From positions 2,599,148 to 2,663,147 of the forward strand of contig VXBA01001027.1 of assembly GCA_013399895.1 (NCBI GenBank): DNA of 64,000 bases, in the 5' to 3' direction. The notes beneath the pieces are model-generated. The model did no database searches, had not been told where the DNA came from, and saw only the letters and a program-made list of their open reading frames with translations. Within the stretch, counting starts at the first letter, position 1; the number at the start of each line of letters is the position of its first letter. The translations under genes and the position numbers were made by a program. Source of the DNA: Serilophus lunatus (lineage: Eukaryota; Chordata; Aves; Passeriformes; Eurylaimidae). This document shows, one piece after another, positions 34,751 to 44,459 of the stretch.

Positions 34751-35110
34751 AAGCGTGTTTGTGTTCGGCTCCGCCCGGCTCAGCCCTGTCCCGCCCCTCG
34801 GGCGCCGTCACTTCCCGCAGCTGCCGGCTCCGAGCCCGCGGCCCCGGCCCTGCCCGGCCCTGCGGAGCCGAGCGGGGGCAGCGGACACCGAGCGGGGCCC
34901 GGGCCGCGGTACGTGCGGGATGTGCGGGGGGGAAGGCGCGTTCCGCGGGGCCGGGGCCGCCTTTGCTGTCGGTGCGGGGCTGGGAGCAGCGGGGAGGGAC
35001 TCGCGCTGGTTCTGCCGTGCCCGGGATGCCGGAGCCGTGCGGTGATGCGGGTGTCTGTCCGTCCATCTGTGTGTCCGTCCCCGCCTCTCCGCGGTGCCCG
35101 CTTTGGTTTC
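34751..35110 (+). promoter_or_regulatory. ZMAT3: CpG island, probable ZMAT3 promoter
   Basis: GC- and CpG-rich block beginning abruptly after the purine tract. It holds GC boxes (CCGCCC at 34771 and CCCGCCCC near 34790), a CGTCA half-CRE, and a CACTTCC ETS-type core near 34808. No TATA box. It sits about 1.2 kb from the PIK3CA island in divergent orientation. ZMAT3 is known as a p53-induced gene in mammals, but I found no convincing full p53 response element here. Confidence 0.72.
34800..34908 (+). other. ZMAT3: Inferred ZMAT3 non-coding exon 1
   Basis: Within the CpG island a strong donor, GCCGCG followed by GTACGTG, gives an exon end at 34908. The start is approximate. The exon would be untranslated, since the first conserved coding sequence appears 3.5 kb downstream, mirroring mammalian ZMAT3. 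Confidence 0.5.
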
Positions 35111-38100
35111 TGCGTTTCCCAGGGTGGTGGCGGGGGATGCCGTGAGCTCTTCTGGCTCGGGTTGCGGTTATTCCAAGGCAGTCGGTGCCAGGGCGGGTTT
35201 TTTCCCTTATTCTCCATCCCCCAGACTGCAAGGCAAGGAGCTTGGCAGGAATGTCTGCTAAGGAGTCGGGATTTACACCGTGGTTTTTGATACCCCATTG
35301 ACGTAAGAGGTGGTTCTGGGTTACTGAATGTGTGCCCTCATCTGCAGAGGGTCAGTGTACCTTGAGGTAGAGCTGTGCATGGTGTGTGTGTTTGTCTTCA
35401 GCCCCTGCAGCATTATAAAACAGCCTGCCTTTCAGAGTGAAGGTTGAGGCCCAGACAGTGGGCAGAGGAAACTTTCTGGCACAGTTATGTTAAATGATGT
35501 CCGTGTTTTGACATACAAGTGGACTTCAGGAGAAACACTTCCTGTCTTGAAAACAAACCAGTGAAACTCACAGCTTGTCCATCATTTCTGTGGATTTCAT
35601 CGCTGTTGCTGGTTGCCTCAGCTGCATTTGAAAGCTAATTCTGGTGGGAACACGTGAATTTCTCCCTGTGGCTTACACACTTATGGCCAGGGAAGGTCAC
35701 ATTATGCCTTCCCCATCAAATGATGCTCAGATTTGAGGCCAGACCAGTTCCTTCCCCGGTCCTGTGCTGTTCTAAGCTGGGAAGACTACTCCCTGTTACC
35801 TGTGCCACCAGCAGTGCCTGGGCACTATCAGGCTGTGATATTCAGGGCATGAAGGCTGGGATTCCCATTGCAGTGCTGCCTTTGGGATGCCCCAACCCAA
35901 AAGCAGGGAGAAGGGCCGTGTACCTGTCTCCCTTTCACCCACCCGAGAACAGCTGGCATGGAATGGAAAGATATCCTGGCCCGTACAACATGTTGGAGGA
36001 GGCATGGCTGAGTTCTGAGAGGTGCTGTCTTGAGGCAGAATGTCTCCTGAGCTCACTCTGGAGAGCTGCACGTCCTTACCCTGCCTTGAGCTGTGCTGTT
36101 TGGAGTCCTTGACGATGGTGGTTCCTCATTCCTTTGCTGTGTCGTAGTGTAGATTTTACAGCTTCTCATGTGAAGGGAAAGGAGGAGTTCAAAATGTCCT
36201 TTTACCTTCTCCTGGACAGGATATCTGTAACAACCAGCAGTAGAGGATTAAAGGGACATGTAAATAAGCTGAATTTGAGTGATTTTTTTTCTTGTAAATT
36301 ACATCAGTAAGAAAGAAATCAACATAATTTGAGCAATTTCAGTGATGAAAGAGCACTGTCAGAATATAGAATCGCATATGTCAAGAAGTTCTAATACTGA
36401 AATTGCCCATGCAGCCTTAATTTTGTCTTCAGACTACTGCTTACTTTAAGAAACAGTCAATGACCTTACATTTAAAGGTTTTCTAAGAATACTCTATTAT
36501 ACTTTTCCCCCTATGGATGTAGATCCTGTAAGCACTGAGTCCTCTCTTGTACATGACAAATCCCATTTGTGACACTTTCAAGAAGACATGATGCAACCAA
36601 TGCTCATGCAAAATTAAGCAGATGAACCTTGATTGCCATTTACTGTACATCTCTTTATGTTGCTCTGTAAAGTATTTTGCTATACTTTACTCCCATTATA
36701 AGGTAAGAGACCCATTATACTGGTGTAATAAAACTTTGAAATTAGCTGGCATGCTTATCTGCCTTGATAGGCCTGTGTTATGATGTATTTAACCATGATG
36801 AATATGAACTTTTTTTTTCCTTACCTTTAGTTGCTAGTAACTGAACTGCCTCCAGTCTTGTATTATTTGTAAGGATGGGTTTGAGGTAAACATTTCAGAA
36901 ATATTTTTGTCACTTGAGTGCTTTAGTCCCACTGATGTTCTTTTTATAATTATTTTTTATTTTTCCTAATAGAAAGCTTTCAAATAGAAACTTTCAAAGA
37001 CAGAGAATACAGTACCCAAAATTGCAGGCATCAACTGGGATTTTCTGTAGCTTGAGTTCAGAAGGTATTTATGTCCAGCTAATTTTAGCAGATTGAAAAT
37101 CCCAGAAGTTATCCCAGATAAATGCTCTCTGCTTCTCTGTGTTCGTAAATGCCTTTACATTTAAACTCTGTTTTCACCCATGACTGAGGAACAAAGTTCC
37201 AAGGTGTTTTTTCATTCATCTTTCTGTAATTTCTGTTATTTTAAAGTGCAGATGTAGCTCATTCTTTGCTTAAACAAATGAACAAAGCCCGTAGCATAAA
37301 CACGGTTGCTACCAATGCAGCCCTAGCTGGAAGTGATCTGCAGAGGCCAAGATAATGCTTCTCTTGATCCCAGTGTGGCAGTGAACAGGATTTGTTATGA
37401 TAAGAAGCTAATAAGACATTAACAAAAGTAGCTGTGCCTTGCTTCATAATGTGACTGCTCTGCATTATTACAGGGATGTTCGTCCTGGCTTTAGATGTGA
37501 TTTATAAACTTTAATTAAATAAACCTCTCAGAACTCTTTGTTGGAAATGGAGGGTTAGTTCTAATAACTTGAATTAACTGAGAAATAATTGAATAAAGGC
37601 TACTGTGAGATAAGTTCTCCATTTTGCAGAAGAAAAAGATGTAGCTTTAAATGTTGCATTGGTTGTAGTCAAAGTGAAAGAAATAACTCAAGGTCAATCA
37701 ACAAGACCATGGGAGAGAGCCCTTGGGAGCTGACTGTGTACAACAAGGTGTACTCCAGGTGATTCTTTCTCTTTTGTTGACTTACTGGAGAAGAGTTAAG
37801 TGTAAAGTCTCAGGAGAGTCTTTGTGGGTATTTGAGGGATAGATGTATTAATGTATTTTGTATCTACCTATATACAATAAACCTGCTTTGAAATATTCAG
37901 ATTCATTGTAAATCATCATTGTAGCAAAGCAGTGTAATATTTCTCTTTGAGTGTGAGCTTGTCAGAGGATGTGGATGTTTGTCTCTCTCAGCTTTTTGTG
38001 CTGTGCATGTTGTATGTCATTATTTCTCGCTCATTAAGTATTAGGCCATAAATGCTGGTGGGCAGGTTCTGTGGATGGTTAGGCATCTTCACCTGTCCAG

Positions 38101-38324
38101 GAGGGTGCCATGGGATCGGCTTCTTACACAATATCTTCTAATCTGGCCCTGGTTGTCTGGGATGCTGCTGTTCCTGTGAGGTGAAGTGTTATAAACTGAC
38201 TTTATCCTGCTTGGCTTTGTGAAAAGGCATAAAGTAGAGGCAGTGGAGTTACACAAGTTGCCCCTGGACTGTTGATGTTCCTGTTAGTGTTGCTTGTTTC
38301 AGCATTCGTGTCTCTCTGCTCTAG
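34909..38324 (+). other. ZMAT3: ZMAT3 intron 1 (about 3.4 kb)
   Basis: From the CpG-island donor to the acceptor before the first coding exon. The first kilobase keeps elevated GC and has long chance ORFs, for example 35654-36112, with no recognised product. The rest is AT-rich unique sequence. Two acceptors are possible at the end: TTGTTTCAG ending at 38302 or CTGCTCTAG ending at 38324. Confidence 0.6.
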
Positions 38325-38358
38325 GTCTGAAGACGACTCCTCATCCTTCAGAAGTAGC

Positions 38359-38421
38359 ATGCCCACAGTCTTCCTGGCCAATGATTCTTCTACAGCAAGC
38401 AGGACTTCTTCCTCATCCTGA
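38359..38421 (+). promoter_or_regulatory. Upstream ORF overlapping the ZMAT3 start codon
   Basis: An ATG 22 nt before the main start, in the +1 frame relative to it, with A at -3. It reads 20 codons and stops at TGA 38419-38421, inside the main coding sequence. It lies in the same exon as the start whichever acceptor is used. An overlapping upstream ORF in better context than the main start would be expected to lower translation. The sequence is read directly; the effect is inference. Confidence 0.6.
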
Positions 38422-38650
38422 GAAGCCTTCATCTCTTCCTATGTCAGTGGCTACAAGGCCAAGGGCCAGCTCACCACTATCCCCACCAAAGTCTCTCGGA
38501 CTGGGGCCTTCTTTTCATCACACACAAGAAGAAGAACTTGCAAAGGTGGTGGAGCAGGACCCTATGCTGGAGGAGCTATGTAAGCCCTTGTGCTGTAAGC
38601 TTTGCAATGTCACTCTGAATTCGGCCCAGCAAGCCCAGGCTCATTACCAG
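38381..38650 (+). CDS. ZMAT3: ZMAT3 first coding exon (residues 1-90)
   Basis: 270-nt, 90-codon phase-0 piece. It starts MILLQQAGLL, continues PMSVATRPRAS through a Pro/Ser-rich variable segment, and ends EELCKPLCCKLCNVTLNSAQ then QAQAHYQ, the first part of zinc finger 1 (C72, C75, H88). The donor GTGAGG directly follows CAG. The N-terminal 60 residues are poorly conserved with mammals, while the finger is nearly identical. The start codon is fixed by the conserved MILLQ; its context (C at -3, A at +4) is weak. Confidence 0.96.
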
Positions 38651-39842
38651 GTGAGGGGAGCAGCTTTTGGGGCTCTGCTGCATCTGCAGCTTGTGTAGAA
38701 ATTCCTGTTGCCAGCGTGAGCAGTGCCAGCAGCGTTGCTGTGGCAGCACAGAGGGAAGTGTGGGCTAATGCATGAGGACTAAGCTTCTTGAGGGGGTTTT
38801 GAGTGCTGCACTGAGGTGGCTGCACACCAGCAGCAGCATTTGAGTTGGCTTATCTGGAGCTACCTCTGCACCATCTAATGGACTGAAAATGCTCTGTAGC
38901 TATGTCTTCGCTCTGTTTGGATTTCCTGGTTGTACTGACATGATGCAGTGCTTTCATTTAAGGTGCCATCACTGGAGCTTTCTGCAGAAGCTTTGTCCAC
39001 AGAGGCAGAGAAATGGTACCAGGATGGCATGGGTGAAAAATCAGACACTTATAGGGCACACAAAACAAAGGAAAGATCATATTTCACCTCTACACTAGTT
39101 AAATAAAATCCAACTTCTGATTCCTGACACGATTTTGTGAGGCCTGGACAGATGTTTTCTGCTGGATCCAGCTGTGCCATTAGGAAAGGGGCTGCTGCCA
39201 TGTGTTTATCACTGTCTGCTTTCTGAGGCAACACATACCAGTGATCTGTGAGGCCATTTCTGCAAAAACTCATTAGCTGGATCAGCTTAGACAAAATTAA
39301 TTTTGTTTGAGCTGACCTGGTTGAGTTGTCTGAAACAGAGGAGAGACTGCATGCACTTCTTACAGAGAGATTGAATTTGTTAGTCTTGAATTGCCCTATC
39401 TTACACAGCGCTAGGCAGGAGGGAGGGCTAGTTTCTGTGTTCAATCTCATATTTTAACTCAGTTGGCAATCTCATGAAGAAGTGTGTATGTGTTTGTGTG
39501 TGTTCAGGCTTACCAAAAAACTTTGCAAAGCAGTGAATATATCATGTTCAAAAAACAAAATACTGGTTTCATGTGAAATGGAAACAGATTGAGAAGCTAA
39601 TTGTAACCTTATTGAGAAAGTCAGTTGAAGATGAGGCCCAGTCATGTAAGGTGATGAGCATTTTGGAGAAAGGCAGGGATTCCAGGATCTCTCGAATTCA
39701 GAGCTGTTGTTTTCTGAATGACAGCTCCTTTACCTGAGCTGCCATCTTCATGGCCACTTTCTCATTTCGGTGTCTGTATCATTTTTCATTCAGTGTGAGG
39801 TACTGTTATTAGGACAGTGATTAATCTGAGTTCTCTTTCCAG

Positions 39843-39962
39843 GGTAAAAATCACAGTAAGAAACTCCGAAATTACTATGCTGCCAACAGCTGCCCAGCAC
39901 CTGCCAGGATGAGTAATACAGTTGAGCCTGCCCCGCCTCAGGTTGTCTCCCTTCCAACTCAG
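39843..39962 (+). CDS. ZMAT3: ZMAT3 coding exon (residues 91-130)
   Basis: 120-nt phase-0 exon after acceptor TCTTTCCAG: GKNHSKKLRNYYAANSCPAP, then RMSNTVEPAPPQVVSLPTQ. It completes zinc finger 1 (H94) and gives the linker to finger 2. Donor GTAAGG. The linker is shorter and more diverged than the fingers. Confidence 0.97.
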
Positions 39963-41728
39963 GTAAGGCATGGGAACGGGACTGAGATCATGTTTCCTAC
40001 TTGTCACCAAGCCCCCAGTAAGGATAACTAGGTCCCGGGTTTTAAGGATTACGGCAGGAGTTGGGAAGGAATTTTCCTTGCGATGGCACAGGATGGTGGA
40101 AATGGCCTGTTGTGAGCTGTTTGCTTTCCTTTGAAGATGCAGATATTGATCTGCCCTTGCAGCACAATATTGACTTCAAATGTTCTATTTCTGCTTGGCA
40201 AATGCTTTGATTCCTAAGTAAGTCCGATGTGCTGCTGATTACGGTTGTTTAAAGGCAGGTATAAAACAGCATCGTTGGAACTGGATTTGGATGTGAGGGC
40301 GTGGCACCCACTCTGCACAATCATCCCTCTGTTTTGTGAGGGAAGCCTACATGGAAAAAGTGCTTTGGTGCTCCTACACCCATTGCCCAGGGCTGTTAGC
40401 TAATTCCTCTTTTGTTGTTCCTTTTGAAGTGCTCATTCCTGTGTGTAGAGTGAATGGATTGTTCCCTTCGTGATCCAGATGAATTCTGTTTTGGGCGCAT
40501 TAGAGGCAAAAGAGGTGATTCTTGCTTTCTTATAAAATTCATCCCTTGGGATTGTCATGGGATGTGGCAGCTAACCTGGCTTTTCATGTGACTGTGCAGG
40601 GAAGCACATCTGTGCTGCAGGGATTGAAGCTGTGCCTGTCACTTCCCAAAGCAGAAGCCTCTATCGTCTGTAGGGAAGCCAAGAGCATTTGCAAAGTGGC
40701 AGATTGTTCCAGACACTGCTGGAACCACCAGAGGGAGACTGAACCCTGTGTAAATTGGCTTTGCAGCTCAGATCTGAACTGGGATGGTGTGAGGCCCAGA
40801 CCAAGGTACTGGGACATGGCTGCTGTACCTGCCAGGGTATCTGATGATGATGCATTCTTTAGTAGAGAAATTGGTCCATGGCAATAAAAATACCACTCTG
40901 TGGCCATGTGAGTATTCATGTTGTAAGACAGAAGTCAGAATTGTGTGTGTGTCTGTAAGGTGGAGCAGTATCAAAGGAGATGGGAGAGAAAGTTGACTTG
41001 GCAAGTGCTGCAGTGACATGGCTGAATGAATCACTGCTGCTGCACTGTTTACAAAACACTTTTCTTTGGATGTTACATGCTGAGGAGACGTGGTTGCTGC
41101 TCCAGTCAGTGTATGTGGTTTGACTGGACAGGCAAGGTGTCCTTCATGTGGCAGGAGCTATTCATGTGAGGCTGAGTCCTTCCCTCTGGATCCAGGTGTC
41201 CCCCTAACTGAAGGGAAAGGATCAGAGGTTTGGCAGTTCTGCTGTTGTTTTTTCTTCTTGCTGTGATCGGGGAGCTGTGTAAAGAAAGAGTGTTGTGGAG
41301 AGATTAGGTCCACTGTAAATAGGAGAGAGCAGCAGCTTTACTTTTCACAATGGGTCTTCCTCAGTGTGAAAGTCACTGTGCATCAGCTTCCAGCAGTCAG
41401 GAGTAGAGGAGTTAAATCACTGCTGTGATGTTAACAAGTCTCTCTAACTATTGCAGAGATACAGGGCATTTGTTCAGATTGCTTTCCTCTCCACCTGAGG
41501 CCAGGGATTTGCCTAAATCTCTAGGAATTTACAGATTGTCCTGGAGGCTGAGACAGGAGAAAGGAAGTTCTTCTAAGAACACTTGAGGGAGAACTTGAGT
41601 GTCTTAATACACACCCTCTAATTCCAGCTCTCTCGCTTGTCTGATGAAGGTCTCAGTCCCTGTGGTTGAAATACTTCAACAATATAACCTTCTCACGTTT
41701 CACATGCTGTCTCTCCCTTTGCTGCTAG

Positions 41729-41895
41729 ATGGGATCCAGTAAGCCAGGTGGCCGAGTGATCTTGGCTACAGAGAATGATTACTGCAAGCTTTGTGATGCC
41801 TCGTTTAGTTCCCCGGCTGTGGCACAGGCTCACTACCAAGGGAAGAATCATGCCAAAAGGCTGCGTCTTGCAGAAGCACAGAATAACTCGTTCTC
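41729..41895 (+). CDS. ZMAT3: ZMAT3 coding exon, zinc finger 2 (131-186)
   Basis: 167-nt exon: MGSSKPGGRVILATENDYCK, then LCDASFSSPAVAQAHYQGKN, then HAKRLRLAEAQNNSF. Finger 2 residues are C149, C152, H165 and H171. The acceptor is GCTGCTAG. The donor is read as TC followed by GTAGGT, which keeps Ser186 and the downstream frame. A second GT four bases later would insert a stop and is discussed as a finding. Confidence 0.96.
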
Positions 41896-42006
41896 GTAGG
41901 TATTGTTCAACTTCATGCTCAGGCTGGAAGTGTGTGGCAGTGTCTCTGGCAGTCTTTTTCTCAGGAAACTCTGAATTGCAGCTGTTCACGTTTGTTTAAT
42001 CTTCAG

Positions 42007-42107
42007 GGATGCATCAGAACTGGGCAAGCGAAGGGCAAGGAAAGAAGGGAATGAATATAAGATGATGCAGAACAGAAGAAATACGTATACAGTTCAGAAC
42101 AACACAG
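42007..42107 (+). CDS. ZMAT3: ZMAT3 coding exon, basic linker (186-220)
   Basis: 101-nt exon with acceptor ATCTTCAG: DASELGKRRARKEGNEYKMM, then QNRRNTYTVQNNT. The KRRARK cluster (193-198) is a plausible nuclear-localisation signal between fingers 2 and 3. Differences from human include K for Q before RRARK, Y for F, Q for P and T for M. Donor GTAACT. Confidence 0.96.
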
Positions 42108-43122
42108 GTAACTTGGAGCTTGCATCTATCTGTTCTATACTTGGAATAGCAATGAATATCAAACAGACTTGTTTTTCTTCTGTTTCTGACGTCTGTTTTA
42201 GCAGAGACAGGTTGTAAAAGGAGCTGGTCCAAGCTCTGCTGATCCTTCATGTTTGCATGGATTTTTTCCCAGCTGCTGAAGTTGCTTTGTTTTGTCAGCC
42301 TGCTTGTTAGTTCTGTTTCTCAGTTTGTAACTTAATTTACCATCTGCCTGTCTCTAAGGCTGCTCTAAGTGGTGACAATTTCCCTGCTTTATTTTCTTGG
42401 CAGATGGCCAGGTGCTTTGACTCCTACTGTGGCGCATCAACCTGTACTTGCACTCCCATGACCAGAATGAGAGAGCATGTTAGCCTCCCTCTAAGACCAT
42501 CTGTTCTAGTGTAGAGTCCTTTCTCAGGTGTTAGATACTAACTTTGTCTCTTTACTATGATTTAAAGACTGTATTGCAGTCTCCAGCTCAGCATCTATTT
42601 CTTTTTTTCATTTTAAGTTGTTTTATGAGCACACACTGGCTGCTTCCTGGTGAAGCTTGGTTTAATCATGTTGTTCTAAGCGCTGTCATGTGGACAAGAT
42701 GAATCTTTTAAAGTTCTATGAAATACTATTTTGTGAGTTTTAAACTGAGGCAGCTTATTCTGATCAAAAGACTGTTCTAATTCTGGAATTGGATGATTAA
42801 GAAAAAAAAAGAATTCATTCGTTACTTAAATGAGTAGACTGCTAATTTTCAAAGCCCAATCGATTTTCAATAAGACTAGGGCACTTAGCCCATTCTACTG
42901 TTTTAAAAGATTCCAGCAAGTACTGCTGCCCTGTGTGCTACGCTCTGGTAAATCTGGATATCAGCAGAGAAATCATGGGAAAATAAGGTTCAAACTCCAA
43001 TCAGTTAGTGAAGCAAATCTTTTTCTGCTTTTTAATCGTTCGGTGGACTTAGAAATTGTCCCCGAGCTGCCTCAAGCTTTTATTCCCTACAGACAAAACA
43101 GGTTTTTCTCTTGGCTCCTCAG

Positions 43123-43334
43123 GTCCCTACTTCAATCCCCGCTCACGCCAGAGGATTCCTCGGGATCTGGCCATGTGTGTCACGCCCAGTGGCCAGTTCT
43201 ACTGCTCCATGTGCAACGCCGGCGCCAGCGAGGAGATGGAGTTTAGGCAGCACTTGGAAAGCAAACAGCATAAGAGCAAGGTGTCTGAGCAGCGGTACAG
43301 GAGCGAGATGGAGAACCTGGGCTACGTACAATGA
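43123..43334 (+). CDS. ZMAT3: ZMAT3 last coding exon, zinc finger 3 and stop (220-289)
   Basis: 212 nt including the TGA at 43332-43334. It reads PYFNPRSRQRIPRDLAMCVT, then GQFYCSMCNAGASEEMEFRQ, then HLESKQHKSKVSEQRYRSEM and ENLGYVQ. Finger 3 residues are C247, C250, H263 and H269. The protein ends in Gln after GYV, one residue beyond the human ending. Acceptor CTCCTCAG. The exon is GC-richer than the sequence around it. Confidence 0.97.
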
Positions 43335-44430
43335 CGCGCCACCCTCGGTAGTAGTTTGCAACTAGAGCAGCTTGTCTCTCTCGCCTGCTGTTTGCCACAT
43401 GCCCTGCTTTGTGCTCCATTTGATAGGAGTATGCTCTCGAGCTATACATGTAACACCTGCAAACTTAATGGTATGGTTAGGTTTTTTTTCTATCATAGTT
43501 GGCAGGATGACGCTGTGCGGGACATGAAGTGTTTTTGATGTTTGTTTGCTAATTATCTAAGGCTCTTCGTTGTATTGAGTGGCGGGGAGGACTTTGCCTT
43601 CTCCTCAGCCTTCTGCATGAATATGCAAAGCCCAAGAAGTGCTGGGAACTTCTGTGGTTCTACCACGTGGGTGGACCATGTGCAAAGCTCACTCCCCTCT
43701 TTGCACACCACAGAGCAGTGCTCCAGAACGCCTCCCTACAGCAGACTGAATCTCTGGGCAACTTGTAACAGAGGGGCAGGAATAGGGCCTGTGAATGTGT
43801 GAGTTAGGTGGTGTACTTGTCCGCACATTGCTGCTTCTGGCCCCCATTACAGCCCAGGGTAGGTTCTTTCCACATCCTTGTAGAAAGGCTGTGCATACCT
43901 CTCCTCCTTGGAGGGTCTTGCCTCTTACTGCTTCCTCTGCAATGCAGATTTCATTCTGAACATTTGACATTGATTTCAGCTGATTAGCCCCATGCAGAAA
44001 TACTCTCTTTTACCATTTCACAGTGAAAAAAGATTCTTAGTGTTGTTGCCTGGACACTTTAATGCACCATGTGTGTAGCTCATCTCCCTGAAGAGAGACT
44101 CTGGGGATCTCAGTGACTTAATGAAGTGAAATGTAAAGCAAACCTGCTCAGGTGAGATGTGCTTTGCTCAATTCTGCCTTAGACTGAATAGGGTTGAGAA
44201 TAGATTGGAAGGACCTGTCAGCTGTAATGTCTTTCTATAATGATGTAGAAGAGAACAAGTGCTGGTTTCTGGCCTGTAGCTCTCGCTCTGGGAGAGCAGG
44301 GCTGCCTGGACCATGGACAGCAGATATTGGTGTGTCCTACTTCCATGCCATTCCCTGGATAAAGCCCAATGGGTGTTATAGAGCAAAGCTGAAATGCTCA
44401 TTTGAACTAGAGGTACCAATATTGGATGTT

Positions 44431-44459
44431 TTTTCCCCCCCCCCTCTTTCTTTTTCCAT
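44431..44459. repeat. Pyrimidine tract with poly-C run
   Basis: T run, then about twelve C, then C/T-rich sequence, within the presumed ZMAT3 3' UTR. In RNA this could bind poly(C)- or pyrimidine-tract proteins. It is also a length-unstable site. Confidence 0.85.

Noticed and set aside
34693..35298. Long ORFs on both strands over the second CpG island
   Set aside because: Same cause: low stop density in GC-rich sequence, plus lysine/glutamate runs from the purine tract. The ZMAT3 start lies 3.5 kb further on.
35654..36112. 152-codon ORF in ZMAT3 intron 1
   Set aside because: Composition is irregular, with many Cys and Trp. It lacks family motifs and is opposed by an open antisense frame. 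Taken as chance.
35400..38300. Possible p53 response elements near ZMAT3
   Set aside because: Mammalian ZMAT3 is p53-induced, so I looked for paired RRRCWWGYYY half-sites. Only isolated imperfect half-sites, such as GAGCTTGTCA near 37946, were seen, with no adjacent partner.
38303..38324. Use of the upstream acceptor (ending 38302) for ZMAT3 exon 2
   Set aside because: Both acceptors are plausible and affect only 22 nt of 5' UTR. The second (ending 38324) was preferred for its closer pyrimidine tract, but this is undecided.
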